Shown here one piece after another: positions 1 to 6,588 of a stretch of 7,742 nt of DNA. This DNA comes from Ignavibacteriota bacterium. Lineage in GTDB: Bacteria; Bacteroidota; Ignavibacteria; Palsa-1295. Both the position numbers and the translations under genes were made by a program. The stretch covers positions 1-7,742 of the forward strand of contig JANYLL010000252.1 of the NCBI GenBank assembly GCA_025357895.1. The letters run 5' to 3'. The notes under the pieces were generated by a model. The model was given only the letters and a program-made list of their open reading frames with translations. It made no database searches and was not told the DNA's origin. The first letter of the stretch is position 1; every line of letters begins with the position of its first letter.

Positions 1-441
1 CTTGTAGGATTATTCGAGCAAATGCAAAGCTATGCGCCGAAGATCATTTTTCCTGTTCATCCGCGTACAAGGAAGAAATTGGAAGAATTTCATCTTACCG
101 ATCGTGTAGAGAAAATTTCAGGATTAGAGTTGATAGACCCTGTCGGCTATCTTTCTTTCTTGTCATTGCAGGACAATGCTGCAGTTGTTTTGACTGATTC
201 GGGCGGCATACAGGAAGAAACGACCGTGCTTGGAGTGCCGTGCATAACTCTTCGTGAGAATACCGAGCGACCGGTGACTATCGAAGAAGGCACTAATGAG
301 ATGACCGGACTTGATAGTGCGAAGATCATTGCATTTTCAAAGAAAGCATTTGACGGCAAATGGAAACAGGCTTCCATTCCTGAACTGTGGGATGGCAAAG
401 CAAGTGAGCGCATACTTACAGTGCTCAAAGAAAAATTTTAA
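1..441 (+). CDS. wecB: UDP-N-acetylglucosamine 2-epimerase (non-hydrolysing), C-terminal part
   Basis: The reading frame is open from base 1, so the gene begins upstream; 146 residues remain of a family usually about 360-380 long. The enzyme interconverts UDP-GlcNAc and UDP-ManNAc in the cytoplasm, supplying ManNAc or ManNAcA units for surface glycans. The fragment carries the second Rossmann-like half: FPVHPRTR near residues 17-24, whose His matches the conserved active-site His of the WecB family; DPVGYLSF near 47-54; the UDP-binding signature DSGGIQEE at 66-73; and the TERP motif at 88-91 followed by EEGT. All key motifs of this half are intact. The stop is 11 bases before the export gene, which suggests co-transcription. 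The ATG at 22 is internal, because the frame upstream of it (LVGLFEQ) also fits the family. The family call is firm; which polymer uses the sugar is inference. Confidence -1.
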   Translation, partial: LVGLFEQMQSYAPKIIFPVHPRTRKKLEEFHLTDRVEKISGLELIDPVGYLSFLSLQDNAAVVLTDSGGIQEETTVLGVPCITLRENTERPVTIEEGTNEMTGLDSAKIIAFSKKAFDGKWKQASIPELWDGKASERILTVLKEKF

Positions 442-452
442 CATTCGATTCT

Positions 453-2240
453 ATGATCTCTCGATTTTATAAATATCTTTTTATTGCTTTAGGAATAGTC
501 TGCATTGATAGTAAAGTGCACGCTCAACTGACAGCACCTTCTTCTTCATCTTCTTCTTCAATGACTGTTCCGACTCTATCGGGATCAGTCCCGGATAAAG
601 CTTCAGCCCAAATTTCTCCGGAAGCAATGATCTTTGACGGAGCAGTCAATCCCCATGAATATAGAATGGGACCCGGAGACGTACTTCAATATCGTTCCTG
701 GACAAGCAACGACGCTCAGCAGCTGATGGTATCGGCAGATCAACTATTAGTTATCCCTCGCATCGGAGAATTTTCCATCAAGGGGAAAACTTTGGAACAA
801 CTAAAAGATGAAGTGCGCGCTCATGTGATCACGCTGTTCAAGAAATCAAAATCGGTTGCTGATTCAACTCAAAATCTTTTTACTCTCTCTCTTACACAGC
901 CGCGTCGAATCTTCGTTTCTGTTCTGGGTGAAGTAACTGCTCCGGGAGTCTATACCTATACCGGCGGAACGCGTGCAACCGTTGCTATTAGTGTAGCTGA
1001 TAGGCCTGCACAACATAGTACAATTATCGGTGATGAATCTTTCCAGCGCGAACTCGAAAAGCGCAAACGCGAACAAGACAAGCTTCGCCCCTACCTTGGC
1101 GAAGGCAATGAGAAAACCGCAAGCAAACGAAATATAACTGTGACTCATAGTGATGGGACCTCCGACAGAATCGATATTCCGAGATTCTATGCAACACGTG
1201 ATCCGCGTTTCTGCCCGCTTATGCGCGAAGGCGATGTGATCTATGTTCCGTTCAATAAGCACCTCACAGGACAAGTGGGCGTATATGGTGCAGTTAATTC
1301 TCCACAGGATTTTGAATTTATCGAAGGCGATTCGCTTTGGGGTATGGTAATGGCAGCATTGGGTCCTGTTCAGACTGCGGACCTCTCTCATGTCGAACTT
1401 ACACGAATGTCGTTAAACGGCGAAAGCTATACGACTCAGATCTTCGATTGCGCTGCGATTAAATCAGGACGCGCTCCGGATATAAAATTAGAAGCCGGCG
1501 ATAGAATTTTTATTCGCGATAATCCTGATCTCCGCGAATTATCCCGAGTCGTAGTTAAAGGTGAAGTTCTTCATCCCGGAGTCTACCCTATTCATCGGAT
1601 AAATTCAAAATTATCGGATGTCATCAGACAATCCGGAGGCTTTACTCCTTATGCTTTTCTTGCAGGTGGAACGATCACAAGACAACGCTTGGATATTGAT
1701 AATAAAGATATTACAAAAGAGGATGAGGCAAAACTTGTCGGCAGACTTTCAAATCTTGCAGTAGAAGATACGGCAAATTTCCGCGTTCTCACAGAAGTAC
1801 GCGAGGGGTATGTTGCAACTGATATGAAGCGGTTGTTCGAAAAAAATGATGCCTCTGCTGATGTGACCCTTCGCGATGGTGATGTTATATCTATTCCCCC
1901 TACTCCGACTACCGTTTATGTTTGGGGATATGTAGGAAGCGGAGGTTATATTCCCTTTCATGAAGGTGCCGGCATAAATTATTATATCAACGCTTCAGGC
2001 GGTTTTGCTGAAGGAGCCGTGATCAAAGGTACACGTATCATTAAAGCCCGGACAAGAATGTGGGCTAAACCGGAAGAGACTACGATCGAACCGGGAGATG
2101 AAATCTATGTGCCGAAAGCAAAACTTTATCCGGATGATTATGCGCTGCGGGTAACTTCAACGGAAGTATCTATTATAGCAACAGTCGTAGGAGCTATAGT
2201 TGGTATTATTACTCTTTACATTGTTATAAAGAGACCATAA
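453..2240 (+). CDS. Polysaccharide export outer-membrane protein, Wza-like, with four SLBB-like repeats
   Basis: This 595-residue protein is probably the outer-membrane export channel for the polymer. A signal peptide spans residues 1-24 with a likely signal peptidase I site after VHA. A Ser-rich linker follows, with seven Ser at 30-36. The Poly_export segment begins at YRMGPGDVLQYR (70-81). Four SLBB-like units follow, each with an opening strand (VLGEVTAPGVY at 157, VYGAVNSPQDF at 277, VKGEVLHPGVY at 368, VWGYVGSGGYI at 490) and a closing strand (REGDVIYVP at 258, EAGDRIFIR at 347, RDGDVISIP at 474, EPGDEIYVP at 546). Residues 572-592 form a hydrophobic helix before the end IKRP. It is longer than E. 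coli Wza (about 380 residues), and the Cys at 17 lacks a proper lipobox, so lipidation is doubtful. The start is the first ATG that gives the complete signal peptide; no Shine-Dalgarno is visible. The family is confident; partners and pore structure are inferred. Confidence -1.
   Translation: MISRFYKYLFIALGIVCIDSKVHAQLTAPSSSSSSSMTVPTLSGSVPDKASAQISPEAMIFDGAVNPHEYRMGPGDVLQYRSWTSNDAQQLMVSADQLLVIPRIGEFSIKGKTLEQLKDEVRAHVITLFKKSKSVADSTQNLFTLSLTQPRRIFVSVLGEVTAPGVYTYTGGTRATVAISVADRPAQHSTIIGDESFQRELEKRKREQDKLRPYLGEGNEKTASKRNITVTHSDGTSDRIDIPRFYATRDPRFCPLMREGDVIYVPFNKHLTGQVGVYGAVNSPQDFEFIEGDSLWGMVMAALGPVQTADLSHVELTRMSLNGESYTTQIFDCAAIKSGRAPDIKLEAGDRIFIRDNPDLRELSRVVVKGEVLHPGVYPIHRINSKLSDVIRQSGGFTPYAFLAGGTITRQRLDIDNKDITKEDEAKLVGRLSNLAVEDTANFRVLTEVREGYVATDMKRLFEKNDASADVTLRDGDVISIPPTPTTVYVWGYVGSGGYIPFHEGAGINYYINASGGFAEGAVIKGTRIIKARTRMWAKPEETTIEPGDEIYVPKAKLYPDDYALRVTSTEVSIIATVVGAIVGIITLYIVIKRP
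540..560 (+). repeat. Seven-codon serine repeat (TCT/TCA) in the export gene
   Basis: Seven consecutive Ser codons, a mixture of TCT and TCA, form a trinucleotide-like run just after the predicted signal-peptide cleavage site. It encodes a flexible linker between the mature N-terminus and the Poly_export domain. Slippage here would change linker length without shifting the frame. Confidence -1.
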
Positions 2241-2243
2241 ATA

Positions 2244-3974
2244 ATGAGACTACTACTTTCAGTTTTTACTTTCTGTGCTACAATAGCATCTACTCTGCCA
2301 TTATATGCTCAGCATCTTACCTCCTTGGCACATCGCGGAATTGTGCAAGTGCCTATCGGCGAAGAAGTATATCCATTCTTACGGCATCTTTCTGTTCAGG
2401 GTCTTATTGATGGGTTCTCCGAAGCAGAGCTTCCCATCACGGAGAATGGCGTGGTAACTCTTCTTGAATCGGTGGATTCAACAAAATTATCATCCGGGGA
2501 AAACGCGCTGCGAAGAAAATTTCTTCGCACCTATTCCCGTGAGCCTTACAACGCTGTGACAATATTTCCGGCACAAGATGCCGATCCGCTTTTTTTTGAG
2601 GGGATTTCAACAGATAAAGATAAATACATTTACCGGTGGAAAGATGATTCGACTCTTTCCGATCTACAGCTCCATACAATTGCGAGTTTGGAATATCGTC
2701 AGCGTACGAAGCCCACATCCGCACATGCCGAACTGGGTCTCATAGGCGGCAGAATTACAGGCACGCTCTCCGGACATGTCGGTTTTTTTATGGAGACAAC
2801 CAATGGTCAAAACTTTGGAGATTCTTCCATAGCTGCCGAAGATCCCTCGATCGCTCAAAATAAAAATTTTGCGCTCTATACACATACATTTTACGATAAT
2901 ACCAGTGCTGAGATCAACTATAATTATGATTGGTTCACAGCAAAAATTGCGCGCGAAGCAATTGCATTCGGAGGAAGTTATCAAGGCAATAATATCATTC
3001 TTTCTCCCAACGTTCAACAACCGGATTTTGTAAGCATCGCAGCACATGCCGGTGCAGTGAGATATCAGGCAATGGTTGCTTCGTTATTAGGTGAAGCACG
3101 TTTTAGTGCCGGTGCTGACCCGACGAATTCTTTTGCTTTCGGTCCGGGCGCTTACATTGACCCGAAGTTTTTGACGTTGCATGATTTGACATTTCTCATT
3201 GGCAAAGATATTGAGTTAGGATTTACCGACATGGTTATCTATTCCCGCCGTTTTGATTTTGCCTACCTTAACCCATTTACATTTTTAAAAACAGTAGAAG
3301 CTTCAATTAACGACCGTGATAACGGTTTGCTCGGTGCGCATCTTCGGTGGCGTATTACAAATGGAATTGAAATCCGGGGACAAGGCCTTATTGACGATGT
3401 GGTCGCAAGCAAGATCGGCTCCGGCTTTTGGTCAAATAAATTTGCCTGGCAGCTTGGCGGAATGTGGGCTGCACCTTTTGGGTTGCAAGATGTGGACGTA
3501 TCGTTTGAGCATACCCGTGTCGAGCCTTATACATATTCACATTTTAATTCGCAAAATACTTTTTCGACAAGCGGGCAGATCCTCGGTGCTGCGATCGGAC
3601 CAAATGCTATGAGTTACTGGGGACAGATTCGCTGGGCACCATCGGAAAAATTATCTCTTGAGCTCGATCTTACTCTCGTTAAACGCGGAGAGAATATCTA
3701 TGACAGCACCGGAAAACTTATCTATAATGCAGGTGCAAATTTTGAACTCTCTACGGTTAATCCAGATGACGGAATCAGAACATATAAGATCCTCAATGGA
3801 AGACGGGTCAATGCATTGATACTCGATGCAACAATGCAGTACGAACTTTGGCGGGGATTAAAGTTCTTCGTTCGTGGATATTCCAAAAGTGTCAACTATC
3901 TCGAGGGCGCCCCGCTTAATCCTCAAGAAAAACCTTATGGTTTTTTCGGTATCGGAGGGCGGCTTTTGTTTTAA
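2244..3974 (+). CDS. Wzi-like capsule assembly outer-membrane beta-barrel protein
   Basis: This 576-residue protein has a signal peptide (1-22, cleavage likely after LYA, mature Gln start). A short helical N-terminal region follows (about 40-100, with YPFLRHL and VVTLLESV), then a long section of alternating polar and aromatic strands with many Gly, Tyr, Trp and Asn up to the C-terminus. It ends in GIGGRLLF, a terminal Phe in a typical outer-membrane barrel signal for the BAM complex. Size, helical head and barrel pattern resemble the capsule-assembly Wzi family of the FCB group; E. coli Wzi is a lectin-like barrel that organises capsule at the surface. It starts three bases after the export gene stop, so the two are almost certainly co-translated. 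I cannot point to a residue-level Wzi signature, so a general outer-membrane porin or an export partner barrel remains possible. Confidence -1.
   Translation: MRLLLSVFTFCATIASTLPLYAQHLTSLAHRGIVQVPIGEEVYPFLRHLSVQGLIDGFSEAELPITENGVVTLLESVDSTKLSSGENALRRKFLRTYSREPYNAVTIFPAQDADPLFFEGISTDKDKYIYRWKDDSTLSDLQLHTIASLEYRQRTKPTSAHAELGLIGGRITGTLSGHVGFFMETTNGQNFGDSSIAAEDPSIAQNKNFALYTHTFYDNTSAEINYNYDWFTAKIAREAIAFGGSYQGNNIILSPNVQQPDFVSIAAHAGAVRYQAMVASLLGEARFSAGADPTNSFAFGPGAYIDPKFLTLHDLTFLIGKDIELGFTDMVIYSRRFDFAYLNPFTFLKTVEASINDRDNGLLGAHLRWRITNGIEIRGQGLIDDVVASKIGSGFWSNKFAWQLGGMWAAPFGLQDVDVSFEHTRVEPYTYSHFNSQNTFSTSGQILGAAIGPNAMSYWGQIRWAPSEKLSLELDLTLVKRGENIYDSTGKLIYNAGANFELSTVNPDDGIRTYKILNGRRVNALILDATMQYELWRGLKFFVRGYSKSVNYLEGAPLNPQEKPYGFFGIGGRLLF
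2509..2529. repeat. 21-bp palindrome, 10-bp arms around one base
   Basis: TGCGAAGAAA, one A, then TTTCTTCGCA form perfect 10-bp arms within the barrel gene, over codons for LRRKFLR. No function can be assigned; it could be a dimeric-protein site, a weak RNA hairpin or coincidence. Confidence -1.
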
Positions 3975-4007
3975 GATCTGTACGTTAATTTTTATATTCG
4001 ATCACTA

Positions 4008-5204
4008 ATGACAAGTACGATATCCGAACAGGTGCCAATGAATTCCGCACGTCGCGCCTGGGTTGAAAATGTTTCGTTGCTTCTACGATATAAGTGGCTC
4101 ATTATTGTTACCACAATTCTGGTAACAATCGGAACAGCCGTTTATCTTTTCGGCTTTGCTAAAGTATGGTATAAGGCAGAAGCGAACGTGATGCCTGCTC
4201 GTAAAAGCGGTGGCGGCTTGCTCGAAGGATTATCTTCAGGAATTTCAAGCACGATCAAAGATCTTGGGATGACCTCACTTGCAGGCAAAAGTAAAGGTGA
4301 TGGAACATATAGCCCCCTTGCACTGATTGCAAGCCGTGAAGTACAGGAAAAGCTTGTAAGAGAATTTGGTTTTATGAAGATCTATGAACTTACTTCGATG
4401 GAAGACGCTATCAAAGAATTCGGTTCTCATGCTACTGCTGATATCTTGGAAGAAGGAAATATTGCAATAACATTTGAAGATACCGATCCCGTACGAGTAG
4501 CGAATGTTGCTAATCGTCTCGTTGAAGAGATGAATACCGTTAACTCAAAACTTGCTATTGAAGAGGCAAAATTTAACCGCACCTATATCGAACAGCGATT
4601 CAGTAAGCTTTTAAATGATTTAGATTCGGCAGAGAGAGATCTGGGTATGTTCCAGAAAAAATATGGTGTCTATGAACTCAAAACACAAGCTGCAGCGCAG
4701 TTAACTGCTCTTGGTGTTTTAGAGCAGCAACGATATACAACAGAGATTCAATTAAATAACGCAGAACAGCTTTATGGATCTGAGGCAGCAGAAACAAATG
4801 TCCTTCGTGCCCAGCTTTTGGAATTAAAATCAAAACTTGATAATCTGAAAACAGGAATGGACAGAAATGCATCAACCTATTTCGTCCCGATGAACGTCAT
4901 GCCTGATGTAGCCCTTGATTATTTGCGCCTGACGCGCGAAGTAGAAATCCAATCGAAATTGAAAGCCTTCATGCTTCCATCGTATGAACAGGCTAAACTT
5001 GATGAAACCCGTTTATCGCTTTCGTATATCGTGCTCGATAAAGCGTTACCGCCTCAGAAAAAATCACGTCCGAAACGCTCCGTTCAATTGCTGATCGCAT
5101 TGCTCGGAAGTTTTGTGCTGACTTCAATGGTGGTAGTCGGTGTTTCAAACTTTCATCGTGCCCAAATCCGTTTTCGCCGTGATAAGGCGGAATTGGGATT
5201 ATAA
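4008..5204 (+). CDS. Polysaccharide co-polymerase, Wzz-type chain-length determinant without kinase domain
   Basis: This 398-residue inner-membrane protein sets polymer length together with the Wzy polymerase. It has the standard layout: a cytoplasmic N-terminus, TM1 at about 30-50, a large periplasmic domain, TM2 at about 359-380, and a short basic tail. After TM1 comes WYKAEANVMP, the first strand of the Wzz domain, then a Gly/Ser-rich segment (68-95). Residues about 185-285 are rich in Glu, Lys, Leu and Gln and look coiled-coil. LDYLRLTREVEIQSKLKAF (303-321) matches the conserved helix before TM2, followed by LPPQKKSRPKR (347-357), the Pro-rich membrane-proximal motif. No Walker motif or Tyr cluster follows TM2, so this is not a fused BY-kinase. 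A 33-base gap separates it from the barrel gene, the longest in the window. The second Met (residue 11, at 4038) is a possible alternative start. Confidence -1.
   Translation: MTSTISEQVPMNSARRAWVENVSLLLRYKWLIIVTTILVTIGTAVYLFGFAKVWYKAEANVMPARKSGGGLLEGLSSGISSTIKDLGMTSLAGKSKGDGTYSPLALIASREVQEKLVREFGFMKIYELTSMEDAIKEFGSHATADILEEGNIAITFEDTDPVRVANVANRLVEEMNTVNSKLAIEEAKFNRTYIEQRFSKLLNDLDSAERDLGMFQKKYGVYELKTQAAAQLTALGVLEQQRYTTEIQLNNAEQLYGSEAAETNVLRAQLLELKSKLDNLKTGMDRNASTYFVPMNVMPDVALDYLRLTREVEIQSKLKAFMLPSYEQAKLDETRLSLSYIVLDKALPPQKKSRPKRSVQLLIALLGSFVLTSMVVVGVSNFHRAQIRFRRDKAELGL
4104..4129 (+). repeat. Perfect 10-bp inverted repeat early in the co-polymerase gene
   Basis: ATTGTTACCA and TGGTAACAAT are exact reverse complements separated by six bases (CAATTC). 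The element lies about 100 bases after the start codon, inside the TM1 codons (IVTTILVTI). The transcript could form a 10-bp hairpin. A regulatory role is not shown. Confidence -1.
4680..4727 (+). repeat. Cluster of overlapping inverted repeats in the coiled-coil codons
   Basis: Three pairings overlap. AAAACACAAG (4680-4689) pairs with 4710-4720, with one bulged G. GCAGTTAACTGC (4697-4708) is a perfect 12-bp palindrome. CTGCTCT (4705-4711) pairs with AGAGCAG (4721-4727) across nine bases. The last cannot form together with the others. The coding sequence is uninterrupted, so a regulatory role is speculative. Confidence -1.
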
Positions 5205-5221
5205 AGAATGCAGCATTTGCG

Positions 5222-6562
5222 GTGAAAAAGATCTTTCTCATAGTATCCGGATGGATATTTTCCTCTACGCGCAGCCGATTCTTATTCGGAGTGACGGTCA
5301 CTGCCTTATTTATTCGCCTCGGAATTATTATCGTTGCCGGAAATCCTCAGCATCCTGAAATGTATGAGCACGGAGCTATCGCAGATAATTTATATCATGG
5401 TCATGGCTTTGCAATGCACTGGCCATACGCCTCTCTTGACCCCCAGCGTATTGCATTGATGCAAAAGCCACCGCAATTTGAAGGAGCATTCATGCCTCCG
5501 ATCAATCCCTATCAGATTTTTTTTATTTATAAAATTTTTGGTGAAACACCGGTTGCGATATGGATTATTATGCTGCTTGGTGCGCTCTATAGTTCTCTGA
5601 TCCCCTTAGCTGTATTCCATACAGCTAAGTTATTCAGTTCTGAAAATCAGTCTCGTATCAGTTCTTTGATCGCCGTATTCTTTTTTCCTGCCGCTTTTGC
5701 AGTCACTACGTTTTCAGGTTCATCGTTGTATCAACTAATTGTGGTTCTAACACTCGGTTGTGCTATTCGATCTGTACAGAATCCTTCAAATAAAAATTTT
5801 ATTCTGTTGGGATTTTCAGCAGCAATAATGACACTTTTACGTAGCGAATTTCTTATTATCGGCGCAGTTCTGATTATTGCTGCCGGTATTCTTGCTCATA
5901 TAAATAAGAAAAAAATAAATTCTTTGCGTTTGATAATTCCGGCGGTTTTCATATTTGCCGCAATAATATCTCCTTGGACTATTCGCAACTATTTCCTTTT
6001 CGGAAAATTCGTGCCTATCGTAGATCACCCTTGGCATGAGATCTGGAGGGGCAACAATCTCTACGCAAGCGGCTCTACCTATGATGCTATCGGCAACTCG
6101 GTCTGGGAAAATTCCAATCAATACCCCAAGGTTATCCGCGCCTTAGATTCACTTACTTACGATAAAAATTTCGATCTCCGGGCAGATAGTATTTTTCACC
6201 ATGAAGTGTTAGCATTCATTCATGATCACCCTGCCCGCTTTGCTGAACTTAGTGCAATAAAAATATTCTCTCTGTTGACTATTGACTATCACCATACTGC
6301 TTCGCGAAACCCTTTATATTTTATACTCATGATGGCCATTATCATTCCGAGCATCTTGGGAATGATAGCTTTATTCCGAAATTCCCGCACATCAGGAAAT
6401 TTCAGTATTTTTTCCCTATACAGTATCTTTTTTTTGTATTATTGCGTTATTATCGTCTCCACATTTATTCTTCCCCGCTACCAGATCTACATTTTTTCAG
6501 CGCTGTTACCCGTTACGGGAATGGGGATATTAACGCTGAAACAGAAATTTTCAACAATATAG
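5222..6562 (+). CDS. Multi-pass membrane glycosyltransferase, GT39/PMT-like
   Basis: This 446-residue protein has about ten or eleven hydrophobic segments (including 21-40, 111-135, 146-163, 166-182, 209-226, 235-253, 364-384, 396-416, 421-438). The first extracytoplasmic loop contains EMYEHGAIADNLYHGHGF (46-63), the family pattern of an acidic site followed by A-x-x-L-x-x-G-x-G-F; E46 and E49 are catalytic candidates. PWTIRNYFLFGKFVPI (251-266) and the following WRGNN (275-279) are typical of bacterial GT39/ArnT-type enzymes, which transfer a sugar from a polyprenyl-phosphate donor at the periplasmic face. Acceptor and sugar are unknown; addition of a side-branch sugar to the repeat unit is inferred from context. 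The start is GTG: no ATG lies in frame between the upstream stop (5183) and codon 45, and later starts would remove the first helix. It follows the co-polymerase by 17 bases. Confidence -1.
   Translation: MKKIFLIVSGWIFSSTRSRFLFGVTVTALFIRLGIIIVAGNPQHPEMYEHGAIADNLYHGHGFAMHWPYASLDPQRIALMQKPPQFEGAFMPPINPYQIFFIYKIFGETPVAIWIIMLLGALYSSLIPLAVFHTAKLFSSENQSRISSLIAVFFFPAAFAVTTFSGSSLYQLIVVLTLGCAIRSVQNPSNKNFILLGFSAAIMTLLRSEFLIIGAVLIIAAGILAHINKKKINSLRLIIPAVFIFAAIISPWTIRNYFLFGKFVPIVDHPWHEIWRGNNLYASGSTYDAIGNSVWENSNQYPKVIRALDSLTYDKNFDLRADSIFHHEVLAFIHDHPARFAELSAIKIFSLLTIDYHHTASRNPLYFILMMAIIIPSILGMIALFRNSRTSGNFSIFSLYSIFFLYYCVIIVSTFILPRYQIYIFSALLPVTGMGILTLKQKFSTI
5605..5629 (+). repeat. Perfect 11-bp hairpin with 3-base loop
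   Basis: CTTAGCTGTAT, loop TCC, ATACAGCTAAG: 11 uninterrupted base pairs inside the glycosyltransferase gene (codons for LAVFHTAKL). No T-tract follows, so it is not an intrinsic terminator. It is the tightest hairpin seen in the window. Confidence -1.
5819..5883. repeat. 11-bp inverted repeat with 43-base spacer
   Basis: GCAGCAATAAT (5819-5829) is the exact reverse complement of ATTATTGCTGC (5873-5883). Both arms encode small and aliphatic membrane-helix residues (SAAIM and IIAAG), so amino-acid bias may explain them. Confidence -1.
6495..6541 (+). repeat. Nested inverted repeat near the 3' end of the glycosyltransferase gene
   Basis: TTTCAGCG (6495-6502) pairs with CGCTGAAA (6534-6541). 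TTA (6506-6508) and TAA (6531-6533) can extend the stem past a three-base bulge. Inside it CCCGT (6509-6513) and ACGGG (6515-6519) are complementary around one base. It ends 21 bases before the stop codon. No T-run follows, so termination is unlikely. Confidence -1.
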
Positions 6563-6588
6563 AAAATATCCATATGACTTCTATATTG
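6555..6588 (+). promoter_or_regulatory. Inverted repeat spanning the glycosyltransferase stop and polymerase start
   Basis: CAATATAGAA (6555-6564) and TTCTATATTG (6579-6588) are perfect 10-bp complements around 14 bases. The left arm contains the TAG stop of the glycosyltransferase gene (6560-6562); the loop contains the ATG of the polymerase gene (6574-6576). If it folds in mRNA, initiation would be hindered unless ribosomes reading the upstream gene open the stem, that is, by translational coupling. It is AU-rich and would be only moderately stable. Confidence -1.

Noticed and set aside
864..1391. 175-codon open frame on the minus strand
   Set aside because: It lies entirely within the well-supported export gene, its translation has no recognisable domain or coherent hydrophobic pattern, and the plus frame shows clear SLBB motifs there.
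2411..2447. Interleaved GATGGG/CCCATC and TTCTCCG/CGGAGAA pairings resembling a pseudoknot
   Set aside because: The connecting loops would be zero and one base, too short to cross the stems, so both cannot form together.
2772..2788. Terminator-like CCGGACATGTCGG followed by seven T
   Set aside because: The stem would have a bulge and a loop of about two bases, leaving only about three stable pairs, and it lies in mid-gene.
2664..3047. 127-codon open frame on the minus strand
   Set aside because: It is a shadow of the barrel gene; its Cys-rich translation shows no family feature.
3316..3612. 98-codon plus-strand frame inside the barrel gene
   Set aside because: It is out of frame with a continuous barrel protein that runs to a proper C-terminal Phe; there is no sign of a frameshift.
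3808..3819. Perfect 12-bp palindrome TCAATGCATTGA
   Set aside because: Palindromes of this length are expected about twice by chance in a window this size.
3928..3946. AAAAACC-TTAT-GGTTTTT dyad near the end of the barrel gene
   Set aside because: As a terminator it has only two G-C pairs, and its T-run is part of the stem; a weak pause is possible but not supported.
3966..4000. Bacteroidota-type promoter before the co-polymerase gene: TTG near 3966 and TATATTCG at 3993
   Set aside because: The -7 element has one mismatch to TAnnTTTG and the spacing of 24 bases is longer than usual; in AT-rich DNA this is too weak to call.
5140..5358. 72-codon plus-strand frame bridging the co-polymerase and glycosyltransferase genes
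   Set aside because: It overlaps the ends of two good genes in another frame and its product has no recognisable feature.
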